A stretch of 64,000 nucleotides of DNA, taken from Trema orientale (taxonomy: Eukaryota; Streptophyta; Magnoliopsida; Rosales; Cannabaceae). Below the pieces are notes generated by a model that saw nothing but the letters and a program-made list of their open reading frames with translations, searched no databases and was not told where the DNA came from. Positions 37,870-51,300 of the stretch are shown in pieces. A program made the translations under genes and the position numbers. The stretch's first letter is position 1. Every line of letters starts with the position of its first letter. Location: NCBI GenBank assembly GCA_002914845.1, contig JXTC01000026.1, positions 369,255 through 433,254 on the forward strand, given 5' to 3'.

Positions 37870-40800
37870 ATGGCGAAGAGCAACAACCCAAAACCCCAGA
37901 ACTTCAAGAAGTACGGCGTCCCTTTCTACTCCGTCGCTTGGGTTCCCTACACCTCCATTCGATTCGACCCAAAACCCCAAGAAGAAAACACAGACCAACA
38001 CCAGGACGACCCAGATCAGTCTCAACCCGCTGCCGATCGGAACTATATCGTTTTGGCCGGTGGCGGCGGTGAAGGCCGCAGCGGCATCCGAAACGCCGTC
38101 CTTCTCTCCGAATTCGATGCCGCATCCTATTCTCTCTCTGATCAGCCCGTAAATTTCTGATCTTTTCTCATCTAGTTTTCCTCCTCATAATTACGATACA
38201 CTCTCTTTTGAGGCAAACCCCAATACTTTTTTGTGTGGTGGATCAAGTTTTCTCAACTGGGTTTTGCTTTTTATGTAGTTTGCTGAGCATAGAACTGGTT
38301 CAGAGTTGCCTTATAGAATGGCAGTTCACCCTGGTGGTGATGGTCTCATTTGTGCATTTCCGGATAGCTGCAGGTATTTAGTCTCTTCAAAGGTTCATTA
38401 TTTTTGTGCAATTAAGAATTTTTTTGGGTTGCTTTAAATTATAATCATAGGCCCTCATGGTATATTAGATCTTAGTAATTCACCTTACTGCTTAATAAAC
38501 ATTGTAGCTTTTGCAAAATGACCATAAGAGAAACACTTGTAAAATAACTTTACAAAAAGTTTTATTTGAAAATGACTGAGCGACCAAAAGTGTAAAAGAG
38601 AAGGTGAGTCATTTTGCTAATTTCCCTTTCCAAGGTTACCATTTCGCCCAATTCCTCATTCTATGTGCTTAGGGACTGGAGTTAAATGTTATTTTATTTG
38701 TCATGGAGTTTGTTGTGTTTTTTGCAATTTTAAATGATGGGTGAATTATGATAATAAACATTGTTCTGCAGATGGTTTGAATGGGATAAAGAACTTAGCC
38801 CTGAAGGTCGTAAGCTTGGAGTCAAGCCATCTGATAGGGTGCTTGCCTCGTTGCGAGATGTTAAACAACAGTTAGCATTGGCATTTAACAATGAGGGTTC
38901 TATACTTGCATCTGGTGACGAGGTAGATTTCAGCATTCGGATTTTAGTTTTTGGTTTTGTATGAAATCAGGAAATTAATCAATAAATAAAAATTTGACAA
39001 AGAAGAGAAGTTAATTTACTTGGTCGTATGAATGTTGTTTCATATCATCTTTTGAATTGCTAGTCTACTTTTCTAGTAATAAGATCCACTCTAAACAAAT
39101 GTGCTGTTTCTACTGTTAAATGAAGTTGTGCTAAACCTCATAGATCCTGAATTTGGCTTTCCAATACCTAGTGTTACTTTTGCAGTTCGGCATTGATTTT
39201 AAAAAGTAATTTAAAATTGAAAGTAAATGCTTCCAGTATTTTTTTTTTTTTAAAAAAGGGTGTACTTTTATAATGATTGCACTTTGTTGCAGTGCAGGAT
39301 GGCAATTTAAAGGTTTTCAAATGGCCTAGCATGGAAATTGTTCTCAATGAAACTAAAGTTCATACTAGTGGTGTGAAAGACTTAGATTTCAGGTTTGGAT
39401 TGCTATTACCACTAGAGACAAAAGGTGTTGCCTTTAGGTATTGATGCTTTTGGTGTTGTACTGATATGCTTGCTCAATCGTTTTGTACAGTCCTGATGGA
39501 AAACTACTTGTCTGCTTGGGACGTACTGGCTGCAGGGTATGGGATGTAATTTCATCAACTCCTGTGGCTTCTCCATCAAAGGCAAATGTGAGTAATTACT
39601 CGAGATCCTTATAGTTGAAAAGAAAAAACAAAAAACAAAAAACAAAAAATCTAATCTTGACTGTATTTGTCAAGCATAATCCTTGACTTCGTAGCTTGTT
39701 AGGATACTTCCTGTGAAGAAGATATGTTGATGTTTTGATGTGCAGTCATTGAATATCAATTGAATGGCAATATACTGCAACAGAAGGAGAATGAACCATA
39801 AAATTGAAACCTACAAAAAATTTAATGGTTAAATTGACTTAGTAAACAACCTAGTTTTCTGCTGAGACCACCAGACCATACCCCGTTAGGGACTGAATTT
39901 TTTGTGTGTCTATGCTTACGGAAATGATATTCTTTATTTGAGGAAGTTAGGGTCTTGAAACTGATGATTTATGACATGCAGGACGAAACATTTTGCGGAT
40001 GCAGATTTTCTCAAACCATTGACAAGAATCTGGTTCTATATACTGCGGCAGTGACAGGTGGACACACTCTTCAATGAACTGTTATCCTTTGTCATTTTTC
40101 CATGAGTTGAACATCAAGGCTTTTGTATGGTACAGGTAAAGGTGGAAGCATTATAACGTGGAACACAACCACATGGAAGAGGATTGGCTCAAAGTTTATT
40201 GTCCGTGACACGATTTTATCATTTGATGTCTCCGCTGACGGAAAGCTCCTCGCATGGTAAAATTTGGAATTTTGCTGTTTGGAAAATCATTGAGGGGAGG
40301 AATTTGCTTCTTTTATCACCTTAAGATAGGAATTTTGGTCTTCTTCAAAGTATTGAACTTGGGTCTTTAGGGATGAGATTGAACCTCTTGTTGTGAAAGG
40401 TCTTCCCTTGAGAGATTTCTAAGGTAGAAAATCCAAATAGTACAGTCAAACTGGCCCCTTACCGACTATGCAACATCGAAACTATGTTCATGTGCTTGAA
40501 ATGATCTTACCCATTCCCGTTATGTAGATTCTAGAACATCGTTCTTTCTTTTTCATTTTTCCAAAGTTATGTCAAACTGTAGTTATGACCAACAAATATT
40601 TGCATTCAGGGTGTTACGGGCCATTGAAATATTATCCCTATTTTCGGTAAAGGAGTAAACTGATTGTTTTATTTCTCTTGTTTGTTTCTTGTGAAAATCC
40701 AGTGGAACAAATTCAGGAGATGTTTATATTGTAAACTCAACAAGTATGCGGATTCAACAAGTGATTAAAAAGGCACACCTTGGGTTTGTAACTGCATTGA

Positions 40801-41694
40801 GGTTCTCTCGTGATTCAAGGTTGCTGCTATTGTCTTTGCCTGTATATTGATTATTCTACAGTATTTGTTTTTTCCTTCTAAGTTCCACTAATTAATTATG
40901 CGATTTCATATAAATACAGAGCTTTGGCTTCTTCCTCTTTGGAATCTAGTGCAAGAGTAACAATAATAGAGGAGGACAAGAAAAATGGTAAGTGTCTCCT
41001 GTATCTTCATTTACGTAATTCTAACAAATATATGAAGCAATTTCTATGCGTTGAGGTTAGGCTGGGACAGTATCCAGTTCCAGTTGTGATAGTTTCTCGA
41101 AATGCATCAATATGACTCTGTAGAAGAGAAGATGGTCTAGATGTTAGAATCCTATTGCTTGCCCACCTACTAACAGCTTAAGCTTTTGGGATAAGTTAGT
41201 TATCTAACACTAGAACATGAACATGTGTTATATATGCATGCATCTGATAATATACAAACACAGGGAATACCCTCTTTTTTCTTTTCCTTTTTCTTTTTGG
41301 GAGAAAATTTGGTGCTTAAGGAATGGATGGTTCTGTTTACTAATTAACTTCGTGCCAGTAGTCTTGATTTTACGCTGAACCATGTCAGTTAAGAAAAGAT
41401 CACTGAACCTTATTCATGGTTCATGGTTCATGGTTCATGGTTCATGGTTCTACTCTATCAACACTCACATAGAATATCTGCTCATTTGCTCCCCTTACCT
41501 CTGTTTTCTGGGATTTGGATTACCATTTATCAGTTCACATTAGAACATCTTGCTCTGAGTAATTATGTGACATTTTCTTTTGTTTATTTGCAGGAGGATC
41601 TAGCAGCTTGTTGTTCGTTATATTGATTATTCTAATAGCCATTGCTGCATATTTCTATAAGAATCCTGAGAGTTTGAAGGCGTTTACTGGTTAA
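37870..41694 (+). CDS. SEC12-like protein (Sar1 guanine-nucleotide exchange factor family)
   Basis: ER-membrane WD40 protein expected to activate the small GTPase Sar1 and so start COPII vesicle budding. Ten exons fit: 37870-38148, 38279-38373, 38772-38922, 39298-39392, 39491-39587, 39982-40057, 40136-40256, 40703-40819, 40920-40987, 41594-41694, totalling 1200 nt or 399 residues. Residues 64-75, GGGGEGRSGIRN, form the K-loop of SEC12 with its conserved Asn. WD-type blades follow (for example DGNLKVFKWPS, GCRVWDV, GGSIITWNT). The last 33 residues hold one hydrophobic segment (about 371-388), giving a cytosolic propeller and a short lumenal tail, as in plant SEC12. Sequence matches Arabidopsis STL2P (AT2G01470) far better than PHF1, from memory. 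The start fits the YGVPFYSVAW opening, which is conserved. AATAAA at 41981 may serve polyadenylation. The gene faces the kinase-CYTH gene tail to tail. Confidence 0.95.
41413..41450. repeat. 7-bp minisatellite in SEC12-like intron 9
   Basis: Five perfect copies of TTCATGG plus a partial sixth unit. Confidence 0.9.
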
Positions 41695-44272
41695 AATGTA
41701 AAATACCGTTTCTCTTTGTTTGAAAGCTTTTAAAGTTCGCATTTGAATGCCTTTAGTTATTTCTCAGAAAACTTGTGACTGTAACGTGGGTTAGTCATTT
41801 TTTTTTTTTTTTCTTTCTTCTTTTTGTATAGCTACTGATGCTGTCTGCGTTAGACGTGGGCCTGTTTTCTAAATTGTTTCTAGCACAAACAACAAATGTT
41901 TGGAAAGAGAGTACTTTGAGTGAGTCCTTGAAGCACAGTTCCCCCCTCGAAAGACGAGTTTATATTGATCTATTTATTGAAATAAACGTTTTTTTTTTCC
42001 AGTCCATGATGTGAACGTTCGTTCTAATTTCAATTTTCTGTTTGTTACAAATACAGGATGAATGGTTTCCAGTACTTATGATTCTTGTCATCTATGTATT
42101 TGAAACATTGTTTCTCCATATCGTGTTAATCCAACTTTAGAAGTTTTTTATGAGTCATAATATATGCTCGCTCGAGACAATACGACAGAGTACTATTTTC
42201 TCATAATACCCTCTTTTTCATGGGGAAAAAGGATCCACATTCCACAATTTTCAGTCGAATGAAGTTTTCTGAAGGGAACAATTTCGAAAAATATTTCACC
42301 GAGTGTAACTGAAATACTCAAGTTAAACCTTTTGTTTTTCATAAATAACAAAACATATCTTAAATTGAAAATTTTAGATAATTTTTACGTCTGTCTAATT
42401 TGATCAAAATTAAGTGCGAATGTTTTTTCTTTTTCTTTTTTTTCAAAAAAATTGAGCTATATACTCTTAGCCGAACACATCTACTCAACTAAAAAAGAAA
42501 AAAAAAAAAAAAGTTAATTTAAGACTCACCAATTATTTTCTTTTTCACCCACCACTATTTGTTTTTTGGGTTGTTAATATTTGGTTGAATGAAATAGGAA
42601 TAATAATGAGAATTGTAATTAAATAAAATGTGAATATGAATATATTTTTTGGTTGAGTTAGTGAAATGAAATCAAATAAATAAATATATATATGTATATT
42701 TTTTATTTAACTAATTACCTCTACTTATTACCCAAAAATAAATAAATAAATAATTCATGTACCCTGAGAGCTGAATTTCCGACCTAATAGCTCTAGTGGG
42801 CAAAATCAAATAACTAAAATACCCCAGGAAAAATGATGAACATTAGGACGAAAAGGATGAAGTATTGAATCCTCACCTTTTTGGATAGAGAATCTAGAGA
42901 TTGTATTCAAATAAATATTGTAATAACTAAAATATCCTAGAGAAAATGATGCCATAGTAGGACGAAAAGAATAAAGTACTGAATCCTCACCTTTTTGGGT
43001 AGAGAATGTAAAATAACAATTCTACGGATGTAATTATGATTTAACAAGAATCACTATTACGTTGTTTAAATTCCAAAGCAAACAGTAGAGACAGAGTAAC
43101 ATTCCATTACAAAGTTGATTTCACCAAATCAAATCAAAAGTTTTGGCCACGTTTGTTTCAATCATTCCATTCCATTAGAATGGAAAATTCATTTGAATGT
43201 GTGTTTATTTCAACAATTCAGTTTTTCTATTTAAATGATCTTTTAGAATGTGTGTTTGTTTCAACAATTCAGTTTTTCCATTCAAATGGTCCATCTAAAA
43301 AGTTAACCAATGGAATGATTTTTTTGTATCTTGAATGAGAATGGAGAGGAGGAGGTGTTTTTGAATAGTCCATTCCAATGCTCTCATTCTAATTACAACA
43401 CATTCCACTATTTTTTCTATTCAAATGTCTCACATTCTAATTATAACACATTTCACAATTTCCATTTAAATACACCCTTTGTTATTTAATATGTCAATTT
43501 TGACAAAATTAGAGAGAGAAATTTTTATTGATTTGCTTATTAAAGTGATATTTTTTATTACTTGCAAAAACCGAGGCCAAAGGATAAATAAAATATTTCA
43601 TCTAAGCCAGAAAATACTTTTGTACTTACCACTTTTGAAGTTCCGAGTAGTACCCTTCTATTAGTACGCATATTTATGTATCCAAACAACCTTATAAAAA
43701 ACACTTAAACCTTTGAGGGAAAGAGAAAAAAAAGAACTTTATTACAAATATATATCTATATTACTCTATATCTCTCTTTTATCCTAAAATTTCAACTCAA
43801 CTCAACTCAGTCCCCAAAATAAGCACTACAACAAAGGAAAACAAGAAAAACAACAAAATCAAACTACAGAGTACAGACCAAGACTCATACAACAGAGCTT
43901 TATTTCAATGTGCTTTCTTTTTTAGAAAAATAAAAAATAAAAATAGAAGGAACAAAAGGAAAAGTGTGTTTATTCATTAAAATTTCTCGACCTGTTATTT
44001 TTCATTTCCGAATTCTCAAAAAGGGGACAGGTACAACAATTTGACTTTAAAGATTTCATGTGTGGGAATTACAAAACGGTATGAGTTGGACTGATCCTAG
44101 AAGAGAGAACCAAGTGCTTGTTAGGAAGTTCCTTGTTGTAGACTTGTATTTGAATCAATTAATTAGAACCTGTGCAAAGGGCTCCATGGAGCCGTTCGTT
44201 CACGAAAAAAGGCAGCGATTTCGATGTACAGTCAAGAAGAACTCTCATTATAAGAAGAGTCCGAAATAGCCA
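41695..44272. other. 3' intergenic region between convergent genes
   Basis: It holds a degenerate direct repeat of about 110 bp (42800-42900 and 42915-43015, each with 'tgaatcctcacctttttgg'), MITE-like text at 43140-43470 beginning GGCCACGTTTGTTTCAATC with an internal 85-bp repeat (43190-43280), and TTTATT at 43969-43974, a possible poly(A) signal for the minus-strand gene. No coding sequence is seen. Confidence 0.5.
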
Positions 44273-47200
44273 CTATTGGCGTTTTCTTTGGTAAAGTGAA
44301 TAACCAACAAGAGCAGACATCAAAAAAGTCCACAGTACCTGCAACAAAAAGTTCAATCAAATGCTTCAATTAATATGACAACGCTGGGGAAACACTAATC
44401 TTACTGAGGAACTTAACAAGGAGAGAACGTATTGGAAGTACCGTGTTGATCGTATGCCAGCGTTCGAGCCTTCTAATCCTTGATTGCATGTCTTCAATAA
44501 CCCCTTCGATTGGAGAAATCTCCCGACTTGGCGAGGATTCAGAAGCTGAACAACTCCCCTGTTTGTGCCATCATATCAACTATAGTAAAGCTTTAGAAAA
44601 TGGAGCAGTACTTCAAGGTTTCCGTGCAAATATAGGATGCAAACTTATCTAAATAATTTTGAGATGGGTGTTTATTGGCTTGTATCTCCAATTTCTATTT
44701 TAGGGTGCCGGACACTAATTTTGATTAAGACAGTGGTGTATCAATTTGATACTGACATGTCATGCCATGTCCATAACAGGCAAAACTATTCACTACAAAT
44801 GTCAAATTCCATATCTACCCCTGAGTCTTAGTTCTTGTCACATTAAATGCCCGCAACAGTATGAATTTTTCTGTTACGATAAGGATTTTTTTTTCCCCAG
44901 ATATCTGGTTAATTAACTTATGTACACCCACATGTATGGATTTTGACATAACGATACAGAGCATACAATGTTTGACATTATTGACATCATAACCAATTTA
45001 ACTTAGAAGTGATATTATTAATATACCTGAGACTGAATAAATTCCACAAGCTCCTGCAACCTTGCGGCTTGATGAGTGTGAATACCAGCAGAACTCCTTT
45101 CTATTGCTGGTAATCTTTCCAGGACTATTTGAAGATAACTCTGCAGCAAACAAGTGAACAACTATCACTTCATAAAAGAAAAGAAATCCCTCACTGGCAC
45201 AACGCACACCACTTTATGAAACAGACATATGCATATTAATACATACACTGAATATATATATATATNNNNNNNNNNNNNNNNNNNNNNNNNNNNNNNNNNN
45301 NNNNNNNNNNNNNNNNNNNNNNNNNNNNNNNNNNNNNNNNNNNNNNNNNNNNNNNNNNNNNNNNNNNNNNNNNNNNNNNNNNNNNNNNNNNNNNNNNNNN
45401 NNNNNNNNNNNNNNNNNNNNNNNNNNNNNNNNNNNNNNNNNNNNNNNNNNNNNNNNNNNNNNNNNNNNNNNNNNNNNNNNNNNNNNNNNNNNNNNNNNNN
45501 NNNNNNNNNNNNNNNNNNNNNNNNNNNNNNNNNNNNNNNNNNNNNNNNNNNNNNNNNNNNNNNNNNNNNNNNNNNNNNNNNNNNNNNNNNNNNNNNNNNN
45601 NNNNNNNNNNNNNNNNNNNNNNNNNNNNNNNNNNNNNNNNNNNNNNNNNNNNNNNNNNNNNNNNNNNNNNNNNNNNNNNNNNNNNNNNNNNNNNNNNNNN
45701 NNNNNNNNNNNNNNNNNNNNNNNNNNNNNNNNNNNNNNNNNNNNNNNNNNNNNNNNNNNNNNNNNNNNNNNNNNNNNNNNNNNNNNNNNNNNNNNNNNNN
45801 NNNNNNNNNNNNNNNNNNNNNNNNNNNNNNNNNNNNNNNNNNNNNNNNNNNNNNNNNNNNNNNNNNNNNNNNNNNNNNNNNNNNNNNNNNNNNNNNNNNN
45901 NNNNNNNNNNNNNNNNNNNNNNNNNNNNNNNNNNNNNNNNNNNNNNNNNNNNNNNNNNNNNNNNNNNNNNNNNNNNNNNNNNNNNNNNNNNNNNNNNNNN
46001 NNNNNNNNNNNNNNNNNNNNNNNNNNNNNNNNNNNNNNNNNNNNNNNNNNNNNNNNNNNNNNNNNNNNNNNNNNNNNNNNNNNNNNNNNNNNNNNNNNNN
46101 NNAAAAAAAAAAAAGAAAGAAACCCTCCATTGGCTGAAATTTCTAGCTTCTACCATTATCTGCTTCAACATGTTGGCATCTTGGAAATTAAGGTGACCTC
46201 AAAAACAAAGGTTATTTTGCAAGCCTCTGTGTTGTATATGATATGATACAATTGCTTAGGGTAGCACAATTTTTTAGGAGTGGATTAAGTTTTAAAGGAG
46301 TTTCTTTTCTTTAACGTGTATTTTATGTTAAATCTGTGTAGTGCCTGCTTTGGAAATCTTTAAAGAGAATTCTATTATTTTTTTAAAAAAAAAAATTTAA
46401 AAAGGAGAGAGAGAGAGAGAAAAAAAATGCCAATACTGATATTTCCATCACAAGTGAGGTAGCATTCCAAATGCATGCATATGTTTTCCAGAAAGCTTCT
46501 CAAATAATGATCTGACCTTTCCATCTTGGTAAATGAATGCAGATGCTTCAATATAAGCTACGGCTTGATACCTAACATCAAAAAGTGATATTAATCACTT
46601 GACAGTATAAATACTTCAAAGCATTTAACCGAAGTTGAAAGAGAGATATTATCTTACCCAAGGTTAAGAAGGCCAGCAACTGTACTGATACTAATATCAA
46701 AATCCACTTTGGGTTGTATGATGAAATTTCCTTCTCTTATAGGCTAGCAATCATAATTCAACAAAAATAAGAATCAGGTTACGGCAGTTTCAAAGAAAGA
46801 GACCATAAGTGTAGCAATGAAATTTCAAGCAAAACAAAAGAAGGATACCAATGAAATGCAAAAGAGTTCTCAGTACAAACCTCTCTTATCAAAAGTGCAA
46901 ATCTGCCCTCACATATTCTAACCCGTATACAATCACTTTCTGTCAACTGCCCATTATTAGGAATTCCAGGAAGCTTAAAATATATATCAATAAAATTCTG
47001 AACAGAGCTGCAGAACTTAGCAGGATCAAGAATTTTCAAAATATCTTGATAAGCCACCTGTTACCAATTGAACACCACAGATGTATGTCAGAATCAAATC
47101 AAAAATAGACAAATTTAATAAGACAGGAATGACAAGGCCCTACTTGCTTGTTACTCTTCAGCACAAACAATGAGCTCTCAGGCGAAAGCACAGGATCAAA

Positions 47201-47834
47201 GTCATTTCGGATTTTGAGCTGCATTACAAGTAGAAAACACAGCATTTAGTTCTCATAAGTGAACCAAATTCAAGACCAAGCATACTGCTGCATCAGTTAT
47301 AATGCATGCATCAAGTCACGACCAAAGTCACGACCAAAATATATGGAATACCAAAACCTTACGGGAACAAAACCAAAAAAAGGAAAAAAAGAAAAAAAAA
47401 AAGGGTGTTCTACATTGTCACAGTCATACCAACAAACTCCATATCTTGAAACATTACCTCTTTTTAGTTGTTTGAAAGCACAAAATTAGTTCTTGCAATT
47501 TTCAAAGAAGTACTTACTGGTGTTTATTTAAAGAAGGTTAAACTACAACATAACTCAAATTCATGGGAGTTTCCATATTTCTTAAAATTGCAAATAACCG
47601 AGACAAGATGAGTTTTGTCTTTATGTATAAACTCTGGAAGGCTCCAAATCCACTAACATGTGCATGAACAAGGTGTGGTTCAATGTGCTGCTGAAACATC
47701 GGAAACACTGTCATCATAATTTCATTCTGGGACATAAAACACCCCACTCTACTTTTATCCCTTTGAACTCGAGAAATAAGATGTGAGTGAACGCCCCCAA
47801 CCTGTTTTTACCAATATACCAAAATATTAATATT

Positions 47835-47870
<36 letters not shown>

Positions 47871-48111
47871 AAATTTGTCTCATCACCAGTGTGAAAAAGA
47901 GAGTTTAGACGAAAACCAAAAAGGAAAAAAGAAAAGAGAGAGAAATTGATAAAGAGTACACGAGTAACAAAGCCTCAAAAGAGAAGTAGAAGTTATCCTT
48001 ACAACAGCAATCCACAAGTCCAGCGATTTTCGGATATCAGGATGCAAAGCATAGACTCCTTCTAGAATGATCTGCTCAAACAAAGTTTTATTAATCTGAA
48101 AAAGCTTAAGG

Positions 48112-48152
<41 letters not shown>

Positions 48153-48226
48153 AAAAAAAACTTCAGAGTTAAAATAAAAAAAAAAAAAAATTAAAATATA
48201 AAAAAATATAAAAAAAAAAAAAAAAA

Positions 48227-48316
<90 letters not shown>

Positions 48317-51300
48317 ATCATCATAAACTTCTGGGTTTACTTGCAGCAATCAGTTACTTTGATGATTGGATATTTTAGACAAAATTTCTAGCAGCTATCT
48401 GCTTCAGTTAAAAGTGAAGACCTTTTTTCACACACATATGCATGTTCTTTGTTTAATATTTTCTCAAAACAAACTTTGGTTTCTCTTTTTTTTTTGTTCT
48501 CATAAAGTATCATGCCATTTTTAGCAGGCAGACAAAAGGTAACACATAATCTGAGAAAAGCGAGCTCAAATTCCAGAGCAATACAAAAACATGTTTGATA
48601 ACACACCACGCCACAATCTTCTGAAACTTCAAGTTCCTTGAAGCCACTCCGGGCACCAGTCTCCAGGTCAAATACAGGTATTTTTGTTCTTCGGCCATTC
48701 CTTATGTCATCAAAATTCTGAAAGTGATTGTCAATTTGTGTAAGATACTAGCACAACCTTAACTTCTAACGAGCACCAAAACTAGTACAAAATCCATAAG
48801 ATTTACCATCTTCATATATTATATAAATGCAGTGCTAATTGAGCAGCTATACAATAGGTAATTTCACGACAATAAGGAAACTGGCACAGATCATTTAAGA
48901 CTCAATGGAAAAACAATCATATATATAATGAACCTCCAAAAAAGTAAGACCCTTTTTAGTAACATTTTTTACATACCATGAACTTCTAAAATCAAAAGAG
49001 CATTGAGTATATTCTCAAAGAAAAAAAAAAGATTAACGGATATAACAGAAGAAACTTAGATGGAATAAGGTCATATATATGATTTCAGATAAAGAGGTAA
49101 GATCATAGACATAAAAAGTGTGTTGTCTACCAAGGTGACCCCTAATTTTCCTAGAGGAAGACTTGAGTCTTATAAGGGACAATTAAAGACCTAAAAAGGA
49201 TTAACAAAGTCCCCAAGTTAAAACTGCAAAATTTGAGAAGAAAAAATATTGAGAATGGTAACATGGATAGACAAAATCCCTGTACCATAAATTTGGAGAA
49301 GAATGATATTAAGTCAACAAGAAGGGATTTGATTTTGTAAAATAGAAACAATAGATTCTAGCACTGTCATGTACTGATACATTAAACCACTGTTGAAAAT
49401 TTAGTTGATCAGTCACAGACTTGATTGCAAAAACCATATTGTTTCATCTAATTTTCTAGACGTCACGATCTTCTCCAAAAATACAACAAATCAATAATTG
49501 TGTGACTAGCCAACTCATATAGCAGAAGATACAAGGCAGATAAGAATAAAATTTTGCTCGAGGAAACGTACACAATGATTCAAGTCTTACTTTTAAAAGC
49601 AAAGATAAATCAAGCGAGCTGAAGTCATCATACTTAAAGTCCTTTACTTGTTCAGATCTATAATAGCTTTCAAGAGAAACTACTTCACAACCAACTATAT
49701 TTGCCATTTTGTGAGCCAAACTAGTCTTTCCCGACCCACTTGGACCTCCTGCAACAACAGAATCAGCAACAAGATAAATTATCATCTCAAGCTAAAACAA
49801 TGTTGACAAGTTGAAGAAGCAGATTCCACAAACACTTTGTTGCATGTACATGGTGACAATCTATGCTTGTTCTAAGCACTCAGAACTAGAAAGAGATCGA
49901 GTAAATAAACAAAAATTGTTGAAACAGAAAAAGGTGGATGTCTTCCCTAAATGAAACAAAGTCAAAAATTATTTCTCTTTTTCACAAAAGTTCCAATCAA
50001 AATTCATTAATCATGATCCAAAAAGAGGACATCAAGAACTGAGCACCTCAAGAACAGGATACAAGTGCACCAAAACAACACAGTGTCCTTGAGATTCCAA
50101 ACAAAAAGTATAAATTCCAAGATCCAAGATCCAAGATACAGTCAACCAGTTTATCAATCAGGTTATATCTCCTCTCTCATCCACCGAGTGGAAGTTGGAT
50201 TTCAACTCAGATGAAACTAAAACAAAAACTTAAGTATTCTATTGTACGCTTTTTCATTACAACTCCAGAACTCCTATACAGGTCAATGTACATACTTCAA
50301 AAGCATAACAACTATGTAGCGCTAACAGAGAAAGCTGACAGGTGTAATAGCAACCACAAGAAGGGGGAGTGAGTAGTTCAACAGAAGTACAGAACCCATA
50401 TTACCAATTCCAACCATAACTGGGAAACCTTTATTCTCCAACAAAGCCTGAAATTTTAAAAAAAGAGAGCATAATAAATACTTCTGTCCAAGTTCTCACT
50501 ATCAAAGTCTTCAAAATGGTTCTTATTAACTTATGTCAGAGACTTACTAAGTTTTCTTACAGTCCTTACCTGTATTGCTTGCACGGCAAGAAGCAAGCCT
50601 CTATCCAGGTCATATGAATCAGGCATTGGAGCAAGTTTCACGGTATCCCTGAAAGTGGAAGGATCTGTGGTTGCTTCATGAGAGAGGTCTAAACACGACA
50701 GTTGTAACATACAGAGGAAAGATAAACTGGCAACCAAAAGAATACAGACTCTAAGTTGAGGAAACATACCTATTGTTGAGCTGTCCACAGAAAGAGGGTC
50801 TGAAGAAACAAAATGCCATGTTGCCACTACAGGTTCCATTTTCGATTTGGTTGGGGAACGAGTCCATGGCTGAGATAGATCCTCAAGCTTAGTGACAAGA
50901 TTCGGAGTTACCCGGATTGGCCTTGGTGCAATTATCATTTTGTCTTGGTTGCTGGTCAGGGAGGTATTCGGCAATAGTGGTGGTGTATTAAGACGAGGGA
51001 CACCTGTAAAAGCAAAGAATATGATCCACATTACACTAGGAAATGAAAATAACAACTGTGAACTTCACGTGTATTGAAATATATATATTCTGAATCACCT
51101 AATATAAATGCCAAAGAGAGCGAGAAGAACATCACAACTACACAAACTTATTCAAAAGGCTCAAAGGAAACCACATAAAAGTAATATAATTTCAAAAAAA
51201 AAAAGAGAGAGAGAGAGAGACAAACAGTGTTCAGTTTGCAACCTTTTGTCTCCAGAATCATCTCCAGATATGATTTAGTGAGCCACGGTCCAGTAATGCC

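Noticed and set aside
41413-41450. Possible CRISPR-like or regulatory repeat
   Set aside because: It is a plain 7-bp tandem minisatellite in a plant intron without spacers.
45165-46171. Open frames of 302-321 codons on both strands
   Set aside because: They are again created by the N gap. Real coding sequence here belongs to the minus-strand kinase-CYTH gene.
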